Assembly (NCBI GenBank): GCA_023380515.1
Contig: JAMCRH010000106.1
Location: 1 to 10,865, forward strand
DNA: 10,865 nucleotides
Direction: 5' to 3'
From: Gammaproteobacteria bacterium
Lineage (GTDB): Bacteria > Pseudomonadota > Gammaproteobacteria > Enterobacterales > Alteromonadaceae
Part shown: one piece after another, positions 1 through 6,133 of the stretch
Layout: the number at the start of each line of letters is the position of its first letter
Position numbering within the stretch: position 1 is the first letter of the stretch
Position numbers and translations under genes: made by a program
Notes under the pieces: generated by a model
Told to the model about the DNA's origin: nothing
Seen by the model: only the letters and a program-made list of their open reading frames with translations
The model's database searches: none

Positions 1-87
1 CAGTTGTTGGCTTACCATACAGCGGTCATCCGGGGTACAGATGTGGATCAGCCCAGAAACTTGGCTAAATCAGTTACGGTGGAGTAA
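1..87 (+). CDS. glmS: Glutamine--fructose-6-phosphate aminotransferase (isomerizing), C-terminal end only
   Basis: Frame 1 is open from the window edge to a TAA at 85-87 and encodes 28 residues. They include GTDVDQPRNLAKSVTVE, which is the very conserved C-terminal tail of GlmS (as I recall the E. coli protein, nearly identical to its end). GlmS makes glucosamine-6-phosphate from fructose-6-phosphate and glutamine, the first step toward UDP-GlcNAc for peptidoglycan and LPS. Only the end of the second SIS (sugar isomerase) domain is visible; this tail contributes to the isomerase active site in the family. The rest lies left of the window. The gene converges on the polyphosphate kinase gene across an inverted repeat. 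The short length is offset by the distinctive, near-invariant tail and the properly placed stop. Confidence 0.93.
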   Translation, partial: QLLAYHTAVIRGTDVDQPRNLAKSVTVE

Positions 88-97
88 GTAAGAGCGC

Positions 98-133
98 GAT
101 GTGACCAAATCAACGTGTTGACTTGGTCGCATC
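98..133. terminator. Inverted repeat between convergent glmS and ppk2, probable bidirectional transcript end
   Basis: Arms at 98-114 and 117-133 (17 bases each) are inverted copies differing at two positions, each of which is a possible G-U pair on one of the two strands. The centre is only GT, so the real loop must open the innermost pairs. It sits between the glmS stop (87) and the ppk2 stop (149), where a shared terminator is expected. Neither side has a convincing T-run, so it may act as an mRNA 3' stabiliser or a weak intrinsic terminator. The structure is seen directly; the role is inferred. Confidence 0.6.
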
Positions 134-148
134 TTGCTAACTACCTCA

Positions 149-1270
149 TTACATGATGTCTGCGTTGCGTTCGCCACGTTCATAAACGACATGAGCGCGA
201 CCAACCAGTAACGGATCAATTTTGCCAATCTTTTCGATGTCTTTACCCGTATAGGGTAGTTTGCGTAGCACATAGCGCATGGCATTCAAGCGAGCACGTT
301 TTTTACAGTCCGATTTAATGACCGTCCAAGGGGCATCGGCGGTATCAGTGTGTACAAACATCGCCTCTTTAGCCTTGGTGTAGTCGTCCCATTTGTCGAG
401 TGAGGCGAGATCAATTGGGCTGAGTTTCCATTGTTTTAAGGGATGCATTTCTCGTTCTTTAAAGCGGCGACGCTGTTCTTCTTGGCTAACGGAGAACCAA
501 AATTTAATCAAATGTACGCCACTTCGAGTTAGGTGACGTTCAAATTCGGGTGCTTGGCGCATAAACTCGTTGTATTCTTCATCGGTGCAAAATCCCATAA
601 CACGCTCAACGCCTGCACGGTTGTACCAAGAGCGATCAAATAGTACGATTTCGCCAGCTGAAGGGAGATGAGAAATGTAACGTTGGAAATACCATTGTCC
701 GCGTTCGAGTTCGGTGGGCTTTTCTAGGGCAACGACATGAGCGCCACGCGGATTGAGGTGTTCCATCATGCGTTTAATGGTGCCGCCTTTGCCAGCAGCA
801 TCACGCCCTTCGAATAAAATGACCACTCGCTGCCCTGTTTCTTTCACCCATGCCTGTAATTTGAGCAATTCGACTTGAAGTAGGTATTTTTGTTTCTCGT
901 AGCTACGACGAGACAAGAGGTGTTTATAGGGGTAACGACCTTCGCGCCAATCTTCTACTAGCAGATCATCATTATGAATTTGCTTGTTGAGTGAGCTTTT
1001 AGGCTCGTCAAGCATTAAGGCATTTCGCAAGGCTAGTGCGTCGTCGGGAGAAGCACCTTCCATCAGTGTGCGCAGTACTTGAGCGATTTCTTGTATGTCG
1101 CGCGTGTCTTTAGAGCGTAGGATGTCTTCAACGGCCGCCGATTTAGAAGCACGAGCAGCACTGATTTTTTCGTTGACGGCAAAGTTTTCTATGTTGTTGC
1201 TGTCATAACTCGGTGGCACGTCGCCCAGTGAAGTATTGCGTGGTGGTGTTTTTTGTCTGAGTGAAGCCAT
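149..1270 (-). CDS. ppk2: Polyphosphate kinase 2 family protein (PPK2)
   Basis: This 373-residue cytoplasmic enzyme of the PPK2 family transfers phosphate between inorganic polyphosphate and nucleoside diphosphates or monophosphates. The core has the Walker A loop GRDAAGKGG at residues 155-163 and the Walker B/lid element FDRSWYNRAG at 211-220. It continues through the family's typical C-terminal part, including FWFSVSQEEQ, a KQWKLSPID stretch and a KWDDYTKAKEAM stretch. Overall similarity suggests the ADP/GDP-phosphorylating class I, but I cannot prove the class from sequence alone. About 100 residues precede the core: a polar, probably disordered segment and then a charged helical segment (about 45-87), longer than the minimal family core. 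The start at 1268-1270 has a good AGGA-type ribosome site (1275-1279). The gene is monocistronic, convergent with glmS and divergent from ubiA. Confidence 0.95.
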   Translation of the reverse strand: MASLRQKTPPRNTSLGDVPPSYDSNNIENFAVNEKISAARASKSAAVEDILRSKDTRDIQEIAQVLRTLMEGASPDDALALRNALMLDEPKSSLNKQIHNDDLLVEDWREGRYPYKHLLSRRSYEKQKYLLQVELLKLQAWVKETGQRVVILFEGRDAAGKGGTIKRMMEHLNPRGAHVVALEKPTELERGQWYFQRYISHLPSAGEIVLFDRSWYNRAGVERVMGFCTDEEYNEFMRQAPEFERHLTRSGVHLIKFWFSVSQEEQRRRFKEREMHPLKQWKLSPIDLASLDKWDDYTKAKEAMFVHTDTADAPWTVIKSDCKKRARLNAMRYVLRKLPYTGKDIEKIGKIDPLLVGRAHVVYERGERNADIM

Positions 1271-1289
1271 TTTTTCCTCATAGATATTG

Positions 1290-1303
1290 GGGTTAAGGGT
1301 TAA
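1290..1303. repeat. Tandem heptamer GGGTTAA x2 in the ppk2 leader
   Basis: GGGTTAA occurs twice with no gap (1290-1296 and 1297-1303); on the ppk2 strand this reads TTAACCC twice. It lies about 20 bases upstream of the ppk2 start, between the proposed promoter and the ribosome site. Two copies are too few for a satellite; it could be a leader element or chance. Confidence 0.4.
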
Positions 1304-1310
1304 TGTTTCA

Positions 1311-1340
1311 TTTTTATTACAAGTGCATACAAATTACAAG
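1311..1340 (-). promoter_or_regulatory. Candidate ppk2 promoter containing a direct 8-mer repeat
   Basis: On the minus strand a -35-like TTGTAA (1339-1334) is separated by 17 bases from a -10-like TAAAAA (1316-1311). Each matches 4 of 6 sigma-70 consensus bases. This would give a leader of about 35 bases ahead of ppk2. The same stretch holds two direct copies of CTTGTAAT (ATTACAAG on the plus strand at 1316-1323 and 1333-1340), offset by 17 bases. They could be a regulator's direct-repeat site overlapping the promoter. I see no recognisable Pho box. Confidence 0.35.
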
Positions 1341-1409
1341 CCTTGTTGTCGTTTTTAACTTGAATTCTTGATAAAGAATAAGGTAGGGTAATTTCACAAC
1401 TTTGTCGCT

Positions 1410-1415
1410 TATAAT
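1410..1415 (+). promoter_or_regulatory. Candidate -10 box of the ubiA promoter
   Basis: A perfect TATAAT lies about 100 bases upstream of ubiA. No good -35 hexamer is found 15-19 bases before it (the 17-base position reads GGTAAT), so the promoter may be weak or activator-dependent. TCACAA occurs on both sides of the box (1394-1399 and 1417-1422). Downstream, in the leader, is a perfect 12-base palindrome CTTTATATAAAG (1464-1475) that could be an operator. No gene was seen in the 1271-1516 interval apart from a five-codon ATG-to-TAG minicistron at 1499-1513. Confidence 0.45.
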
Positions 1416-1516
1416 GTCACAATTCGAGTTTAATTGAGTCAGCATACAGGGTGATGCGTTTAGCTTTATATAAAGACGACATCCTAACGCTTGATCATAT
1501 GAGCAGTGGTTAGCCT

Positions 1517-2368
1517 ATGTCGTTTTCTGTATCTCCTTATCTTCGTCTCATGCGTCTAGATAAACCCGTTGGTACTTATCTTGTTTTGCTACCTGCGCTA
1601 ATGGCGCTATGGTTAGCGTCTGAAGGTGTTCCACCATTATGGGAATTGGCTGTTTTTGTGCTTGGTGCTTTTGTCATGCGTTCAGCGGGATGTGTCATTA
1701 ACGACTATGCTGACCGTGATTGGGATGGCGCGGTGGCGCGTACCTGCGATCGTCCGTTGGCTTGTGGTGAGGTGTCACCTAAAGCGGCATTGATGCTATT
1801 TGTCGGGTTATTGCTCTTGGGCGGTCTACTGGTGCTGACCTTGCGCTTTGAGGTTTTGCTGTGGGCGTTGGGGGCGATTTTTTTAGCGACACTTTACCCC
1901 TTCACCAAGCGTTGGGTTTACTATCCACAACTGTTTTTGGGTTTAGCCTTTGCTTGGGCTATTCCGATGGGATTTGTGGCGGTGTTGGGTGAAATGCCTG
2001 TTGCAGGCTGGTGGTTGTTTGCGGTGACGGTGATATGGGCACTCATTTATGATACTTGGTATGCCTTAGTTGATCGTGATGATGATTTGAAAGTAGGCAT
2101 TAAATCGACAGCGATTTTGTTTGGGCGTTATTTAGGCGTTATCATGGCCTTACTCATGCTGCTCATGTTATGGTTATTACTTCAGCTGGGTCAGGCCTTT
2201 GCTTTATCATGGTTGTGGTCGTTAGCCGTATTGTTGGTTGCGCTTCACTTTGCTTGGCAACTTTGGTTGGTACGAGAGGGTGAAAAAGAAGCCGCTTTTC
2301 GGGCCTTTAAATCGAATATTTGGATAGGAGTGATGTTATGGTTAGGCGTGGTCTTATCGTATCTTTAA
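1517..2368 (+). CDS. ubiA: 4-hydroxybenzoate polyprenyltransferase
   Basis: This integral inner-membrane prenyltransferase of 283 residues (E. coli UbiA is about 290) attaches the polyprenyl tail to 4-hydroxybenzoate, committing it to ubiquinone. The two Asp-rich Mg/diphosphate motifs are present: NDYADRDWD at residues 62-70 and YDTWYALVDRDDD at 178-190, followed by the conserved KVGIKSTAILFG block. The remainder is mostly hydrophobic helices (roughly 20-35, 41-60, 92-109, 112-128, 138-157, 163-180, 205-225, 228-250, 268-283). The start matches the family N-terminus (RLMRLDKP), but no good Shine-Dalgarno sequence precedes it. Chorismate lyase (ubiC), which often precedes ubiA in gammaproteobacteria, is absent. 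The last 31 bases overlap the next gene. Confidence 0.96.
   Translation: MSFSVSPYLRLMRLDKPVGTYLVLLPALMALWLASEGVPPLWELAVFVLGAFVMRSAGCVINDYADRDWDGAVARTCDRPLACGEVSPKAALMLFVGLLLLGGLLVLTLRFEVLLWALGAIFLATLYPFTKRWVYYPQLFLGLAFAWAIPMGFVAVLGEMPVAGWWLFAVTVIWALIYDTWYALVDRDDDLKVGIKSTAILFGRYLGVIMALLMLLMLWLLLQLGQAFALSWLWSLAVLLVALHFAWQLWLVREGEKEAAFRAFKSNIWIGVMLWLGVVLSYL
2326..2330 (+). promoter_or_regulatory. Ribosome binding site deciding the lipoprotein start
   Basis: AGGAG, 7 bases before the ATG at 2338 and inside the end of ubiA. It favours the start that gives a compact lipoprotein signal peptide over the upstream in-frame ATG at 2320, whose extra residues (MDRSDV) would add acidic charge ahead of the basic n-region. 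Confidence 0.75.
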
Positions 2369-2697
2369 TGATGTTGTTGGGTGTGGGCTTAGTCTTTGGA
2401 ATGAGTGCTTGTACGCAAGAATCACAAAATCAAATTTCGCGTAGTATTCAAAACTGGACAGGCACCAATGGCGTCGTTGAAGTCTATGCAGGTGAAAAAG
2501 TGGTGCGTCGTTTCATTCAGGTGGATAAGTTATCGACTGCTTACGGTACCAGTGATGGTCAGGCGCGTCCTTACCGATTTGGGTACGGTGTGTTGGATGA
2601 AAACCTGAATTTTGTTAAAGACCCTGAAGAGAAAAAGGTCTATTTTGAATTGGGTGAATACACGGCACAGTATATTTTCTTCGAGAGTCCCCGTTAA
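2338..2697 (+). CDS. Small putative lipoprotein of unknown function
   Basis: I do not recognise this 119-residue protein. The N-terminus is a lipoprotein signal peptide: MVRR, a hydrophobic core at about residues 5-21, then a lipobox-like M-S-A-C with the acylated Cys at 25. Methionine at -3 is a little unusual. Threonine follows the Cys, and with no Asp at +2 outer-membrane sorting is expected. The mature part of about 95 residues is polar, with a middle block containing GVVEVYAGEKVVRRF and a Tyr/Phe-rich block RPYRFGYGVLD, and ends with an aromatic segment (YTAQYIFFE). It looks like a compact beta-rich domain. The ATG at 2338 is preferred over an in-frame ATG at 2320 because AGGAG (2326-2330) lies 7 bases before it. 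It overlaps ubiA by 31 bases, and its stop overlaps the next start (TAATG). Confidence 0.75.
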   Translation: MVRRGLIVSLMMLLGVGLVFGMSACTQESQNQISRSIQNWTGTNGVVEVYAGEKVVRRFIQVDKLSTAYGTSDGQARPYRFGYGVLDENLNFVKDPEEKKVYFELGEYTAQYIFFESPR

Positions 2698-3308
2698 TGC
2701 GTCCTAGTTGTGTCATTGCGTTGCATGGTTTGGGTGCTGATGGTAGCGACTTAATGCCCTTACAGCAGATGATGGGTATGGAAGACGTGCCTTGGTTGTT
2801 TCCCAATGCGCCAGAGCTATCTGTTACCGCCAATATCGGTATGCGTATGCCCGCTTGGTTTGATATTTTAGGCTTTAATCCGACCGATCCAGTCGATCAG
2901 CAAGGCATTGCCTTAAGTGCTGCTAGGGTTCATGCTTTGATTGATGAGCAAGTGGTTCTGGGCGTTGATGCGAGTCGTATTGTGTTGTTGGGTTTTTCGC
3001 AGGGTGGGGTGGTTGCCTTGCATGCGGCTTTGTCTGGCAATCAGTGTGTTGGTGCGGTTGTGGGGCTATCGACTTGGTTGCCGGCAACGGATGCTTTAGT
3101 GTCTGTTTCTGCAGCACAGCAACAAACGCCCGTTTGGTTAGGTCATGGGCGTTTCGATAACATTGTGCCTATGGCAGCGCATGAGCGCGCTAAGGTGAAA
3201 TTAAGCGAGTTAGGGGTAAGGCAGGTTGTCAGTGCGAGTTATCCGATGGCGCACAGTATTTTGCCTGAAGAATTGGACGATGTCACCGCTTGGTTGGCGA
3301 GTTTGTAA
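2697..3308 (+). CDS. Alpha/beta-hydrolase, carboxylesterase/phospholipase family
   Basis: This 203-residue protein of the Abhydrolase_2 (carboxylesterase/acyl-protein thioesterase-like) family resembles proteobacterial carboxylesterase 2 and YpfH-type enzymes. The oxyanion-hole region is ALHGLGADGSD (residues 8-18). The nucleophile elbow is GFSQGG with Ser101. The acid is Asp154 in GHGRFDNIVP and the base is His186 in MAHSILPEE, so the triad is complete. The conserved PNAP (36-39) and MPAWFDI (51-57) blocks fit the family. No signal peptide is seen, so a cytoplasmic location is likely. Substrates are short-chain esters in related enzymes; the physiological substrate is unknown. Its ATG overlaps the preceding TAA by one base, which implies translational coupling. 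No terminator oriented for this gene is obvious; the hairpin that follows suits the opposite strand. Confidence 0.9.
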   Translation: MRPSCVIALHGLGADGSDLMPLQQMMGMEDVPWLFPNAPELSVTANIGMRMPAWFDILGFNPTDPVDQQGIALSAARVHALIDEQVVLGVDASRIVLLGFSQGGVVALHAALSGNQCVGAVVGLSTWLPATDALVSVSAAQQQTPVWLGHGRFDNIVPMAAHERAKVKLSELGVRQVVSASYPMAHSILPEELDDVTAWLASL

Positions 3309-3319
3309 GGTGCAAAATA

Positions 3320-3341
3320 AAGCCGCTCAATGGAGCGGCTT
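3320..3341 (-). terminator. Rho-independent terminator for ppnP
   Basis: A perfect 9-bp GC-rich stem (AAGCCGCTC at 3320-3328, GAGCGGCTT at 3333-3341) has a 4-base loop. On the minus strand it is followed by TATTTTGC, a short U-rich tail, so it best fits termination of ppnP, whose stop lies about 25 bases upstream. On the plus strand the stem is followed by CAAGAAG, with no T-run. It may still end the esterase transcript less efficiently. Confidence 0.85.
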
Positions 3342-3365
3342 CAAGAAGATTGGGCGGTGCTTTGC

Positions 3366-3677
3366 TTAGCCAAAATGACAAACGTAATGCACGTCTTCAC
3401 TCACGTCGATAACAAATTTACCATTTTCCGGTACGGAGAAGGTGAAAGCACCTTCGAAGCTTTGCCAGTCGCCGTCATTGATACTGACTTTACCTTTACC
3501 TTGCAGTAATTCCATGATTTCGGGTACACCGACATTAAATGTCAGTATTGAGGGTAAAATCACGCCGACACTTTTACGCGTGCCGTCGGCAAAAGTGACG
3601 GTGTGACTGACGCATTTGCCATCAAAATAGACATTGGCGGTTTTGCCAACAGAAACTTGCTCAAAAGTATTGCTCAT
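3366..3677 (-). CDS. ppnP: Pyrimidine/purine nucleoside phosphorylase (PpnP/YaiE, DUF1255)
   Basis: This small cupin-fold protein of 103 residues (E. coli PpnP is about 94) catalyses phosphorolysis of several purine and pyrimidine nucleosides to the free base and ribose-1-phosphate. Family hallmarks are the SVGVILPS block, an EIMELLQGKGKV segment matching the family's PEEMTVISG region, the DWQSFEGAFTFSVPENGKF strand pair and the C-terminal YVCHFG. It has neither signal peptide nor membrane segment, so it is cytoplasmic. The ATG at 3675-3677 is chosen because GGAG (3683-3686) lies 5 bases upstream and the family begins near there; a longer start at 3719 adds 14 unlikely residues. It is monocistronic, with its own terminator, and divergent from the hybrid kinase gene. 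Confidence 0.92.
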   Translation of the reverse strand: MSNTFEQVSVGKTANVYFDGKCVSHTVTFADGTRKSVGVILPSILTFNVGVPEIMELLQGKGKVSINDGDWQSFEGAFTFSVPENGKFVIDVSEDVHYVCHFG

Positions 3678-3759
3678 ATAAACTCCAAATGCTGTCAATT
3701 TGCTGATGTAAATCGACAATGTTTTTTAAAAAATAAGTTTGGTAATGTGTTTTGTGCGC

Positions 3760-3765
3760 TAGAAT
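3760..3765 (+). promoter_or_regulatory. Candidate -10 box for the hybrid kinase gene
   Basis: TAGAAT lies 47 bases before the kinase start, with TTTGGT (3738-3743) 16 bases upstream as a weak -35. The 135-base divergent region 3678-3812 is AT-rich (a run of T then A at 3721-3733) and must also hold the ppnP promoter, for which I see no clear boxes. Confidence 0.35.
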
Positions 3766-3812
3766 ACAACAAAAACTTCCTGCTTGATAGGATTTATGAT
3801 GGAGAGTGTCTC

Positions 3813-6128
3813 ATGGCGTTAGCAATCGGTGATCTTTTGATCCAGGCAGTGGAGCAAATTCCTATTGGCGTTGTGATTAGTGATTTAGATCGTAAAGCGG
3901 TTTACGTCAATCCGTTCGTGTCTCAGATGTCGGGATACAACAAGCAAGAGTTGTTAGGTCAAAATCTTGGTCATCTTTTGCAAGGTCCTTTGTCGGATAG
4001 TGATACGATGCGTTATATGTCAGCCATGCTGGCTAAGCAGCAAGGCTTCTCTGTTGAAATCGTCAATTATCACAAAAATGGCACGCCTTATTGGATACAG
4101 TTGGACGTAGAGCCGATTGCTGATCTTTCGGGCGTTGTTGGATTCATTGGTATTCAAACAAATATTGAAAAACGCAAACGGATCGAATCCGATGTCGAGT
4201 ATCAAAGCAAGTTGCTGAAAACGGTCATTGACGAAATGCCGGATGTGCTGGTTTTGAAGGATGCGTTGGGTAAGTTTTTGCTTTGTAATCGTACGGTAGC
4301 TCAGCTTTATCAAACCGAACCAGAGGATATGGTTGGTAAAGATGATGGTGATTTTGGTGTCCCTAAAGAGCTTAATGATAAATTTCGTGAGAACGTCTTA
4401 TCCATTATGGCCAAGGGCGAGACAGAGATTGTTTACGAAGACTCGCGCGATGCGGTGACGGGTGAGATTAGACATTTCAAATCCATTAAAAAACCCTTCA
4501 AAGATTTAGCGGGGCAGAATCAAATTCTCGTTATTGCTCATGATATTACCGAGGTGGTGGTAGCACGGCAGCTCGCTCAGGAAAGTGAAGCGCGTTTGAA
4601 TAGTGTGTTGGAAGTTACCAATGAAGGAATTTGGGACTGGGATATCACGACAGGAAAAGTCATTCACAATCGACAATGGTTTCGTATTTTAGGTTATATG
4701 GATGATCGTACGGAAGGCAGCCTAGCCAATTTCAAACAGCATATTCATCCTGACGACTTAGCACAGGTAACACACGTATTAGAGCAACATCTGGCAGGTC
4801 AAAGCGAATATTACTATTCGGAACATCGCATGCTGGATGCCAATGGTGAGGTTATTTGGGTTGCGGATAGGGGCCGAGTATTCGAGCGCGATGAACAGGG
4901 GCGACCTGTTCGAATGTTGGGAAGTTGCACCAATATCAGTGATCGTAAGCTGAGCGAATTAACCTTATTGCAGGCAAAGAAAGCCGCTGAAGCAGCTAAT
5001 CAAGCGAAAAGTCAATTTCTGGCGAACATGAGTCATGAAATTAGAACACCGATGAATGGTGTGATTGGTATGACTTCATTGTTGTTAACCACCCCTCTAA
5101 CGGGTGAACAGCATGAGTATGTTAAGACCATTAAGACCAGTGGTGATGCGCTGCTCGCTGTGATTAATGATATTTTGGATTTTTCTAAAATTGAGGCGGG
5201 TAAGGTTACGCTTGATGTTCAAACTGTGGATGTTCAGCAGCTGCTTTATTCAACCTTGGATTTATTCAGACCACAATGCAATGCGCGTAATCTGAGTTTA
5301 AGCATCGCTGTCGATGATCGTGTTCCCAAATTAATGAAGGGTGATACGGGACGTTGGCGTCAGATACTGACAAATTTGGTCGGCAATGCCGTTAAGTTTA
5401 CGCGACAAGGTGGTATTTCTGTTCAATTGAGTCTGGTCTCGGTTGATGGGCTTAGTTTGCTGAAAACTTCGGTTAAAGATACGGGTATTGGCATCTCAGA
5501 AACGGATATCCAAGACCTATTTCAACCCTTTAAGCAAGTGAGTACGGGTAATGCTCGTGCTTTTGGTGGCACAGGGCTGGGCTTGTCCATTAGTCGTGAA
5601 TTAGCGCATTTGATGGGCGGTGATTTGGGCGTCACGAGTGTATTAGGTGAGGGTTCGGAGTTTTGGTTTACCGTTAATTTCGCACCTGTTCAAGATCAGG
5701 GAGCCTTCAGTGATTCAGCTCAGTCTGAGCAAGCACAGATTGAAGCGCCCAAAATTTTATTGGTTGAAGACAACATCATTAACCAAAAGATTGCGCAAGC
5801 CATGTTGACTAAGCTAGGGTATCAAGTGGATACGGTTGTTAATGGTGAAGAGGCGGTGAATCAACTGCAACGCGTGAGCTACCCATTGGTGCTGATGGAT
5901 TGTCAAATGCCCGTTATGGATGGCTATGAGGCGACTCGGTTAATTCGCAGCGGCATGGATGGTAAAATTCTCAATCCTAATGTGCCCATTCTTGCCTTGA
6001 CGGCGAATGTGGTGCAAGAGGATCGTGATGCCTGCTTCGCTTGTGGTATGGATGACTTTATGTCTAAACCGGTAAGTTTGTCCGTGTTGGATCAAACTAT
6101 CAGCAAATGGTTATCCCAGTCCAAGTAG
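3813..6128 (+). CDS. Hybrid sensor histidine kinase, PAS(LOV-like)-PAS-PAS-HisKA-HATPase-REC
   Basis: This 771-residue protein has no signal peptide or membrane helix, so it should be a cytosolic sensor. PAS1 (about 8-120) is LOV-like (GQNLGHLLQGP at 49-59, NYHKNGTPYW at 85-94, GIQTNIE at 113-119), but Leu52 replaces the photoactive Cys. PAS2 (about 133-250) is PAS_4-like. PAS3 (about 263-380, GIWDWDITTG and HPDDL) ends in a coiled linker. HisKA has phospho-acceptor His408 in FLANMSHEIRTPMNG. HATPase has the N box TNLVGNAVKFT (520-530), DTGIGI (556-561) and GGTGLGLS (585-592). The receiver has LLVEDN and phospho-acceptor Asp696 in LMDCQMPVMDG, plus the conserved SKP lysine. There is no Hpt domain and no adjacent response regulator, so the output partner is unknown. 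The start at 3813 has GGAGAG 6 bases upstream; the frame stays open back to an ATG at 3603, overlapping ppnP, and that start is rejected. Confidence 0.95.
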   Translation: MALAIGDLLIQAVEQIPIGVVISDLDRKAVYVNPFVSQMSGYNKQELLGQNLGHLLQGPLSDSDTMRYMSAMLAKQQGFSVEIVNYHKNGTPYWIQLDVEPIADLSGVVGFIGIQTNIEKRKRIESDVEYQSKLLKTVIDEMPDVLVLKDALGKFLLCNRTVAQLYQTEPEDMVGKDDGDFGVPKELNDKFRENVLSIMAKGETEIVYEDSRDAVTGEIRHFKSIKKPFKDLAGQNQILVIAHDITEVVVARQLAQESEARLNSVLEVTNEGIWDWDITTGKVIHNRQWFRILGYMDDRTEGSLANFKQHIHPDDLAQVTHVLEQHLAGQSEYYYSEHRMLDANGEVIWVADRGRVFERDEQGRPVRMLGSCTNISDRKLSELTLLQAKKAAEAANQAKSQFLANMSHEIRTPMNGVIGMTSLLLTTPLTGEQHEYVKTIKTSGDALLAVINDILDFSKIEAGKVTLDVQTVDVQQLLYSTLDLFRPQCNARNLSLSIAVDDRVPKLMKGDTGRWRQILTNLVGNAVKFTRQGGISVQLSLVSVDGLSLLKTSVKDTGIGISETDIQDLFQPFKQVSTGNARAFGGTGLGLSISRELAHLMGGDLGVTSVLGEGSEFWFTVNFAPVQDQGAFSDSAQSEQAQIEAPKILLVEDNIINQKIAQAMLTKLGYQVDTVVNGEEAVNQLQRVSYPLVLMDCQMPVMDGYEATRLIRSGMDGKILNPNVPILALTANVVQEDRDACFACGMDDFMSKPVSLSVLDQTISKWLSQSK

Positions 6129-6133
6129 ACTCA

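Noticed and set aside
70..285. Minus-strand open frame overlapping the ppk2 end and the glmS end
   Set aside because: It is out of frame with both real genes, crosses the inverted repeat, and the peptide has no family features.
1271..1516. Small RNA or riboswitch in the ppk2-ubiA gap
   Set aside because: No strong stem-loop followed by a T-run and no known riboswitch core could be picked out; only promoter-like boxes, short repeats and a small palindrome.
3678..3719. Longer ppnP start at 3719
   Set aside because: The ATG at 3675-3677 has GGAG at good spacing and gives the usual family length; the extra 14 residues are unlike PpnP.
3603..3812. Upstream extension of the hybrid kinase frame to an ATG at 3603
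   Set aside because: It runs antisense through the ppnP 5' end, adds 70 residues with no PAS-like pattern, and the ATG at 3813 has a good ribosome site and starts right before PAS1.
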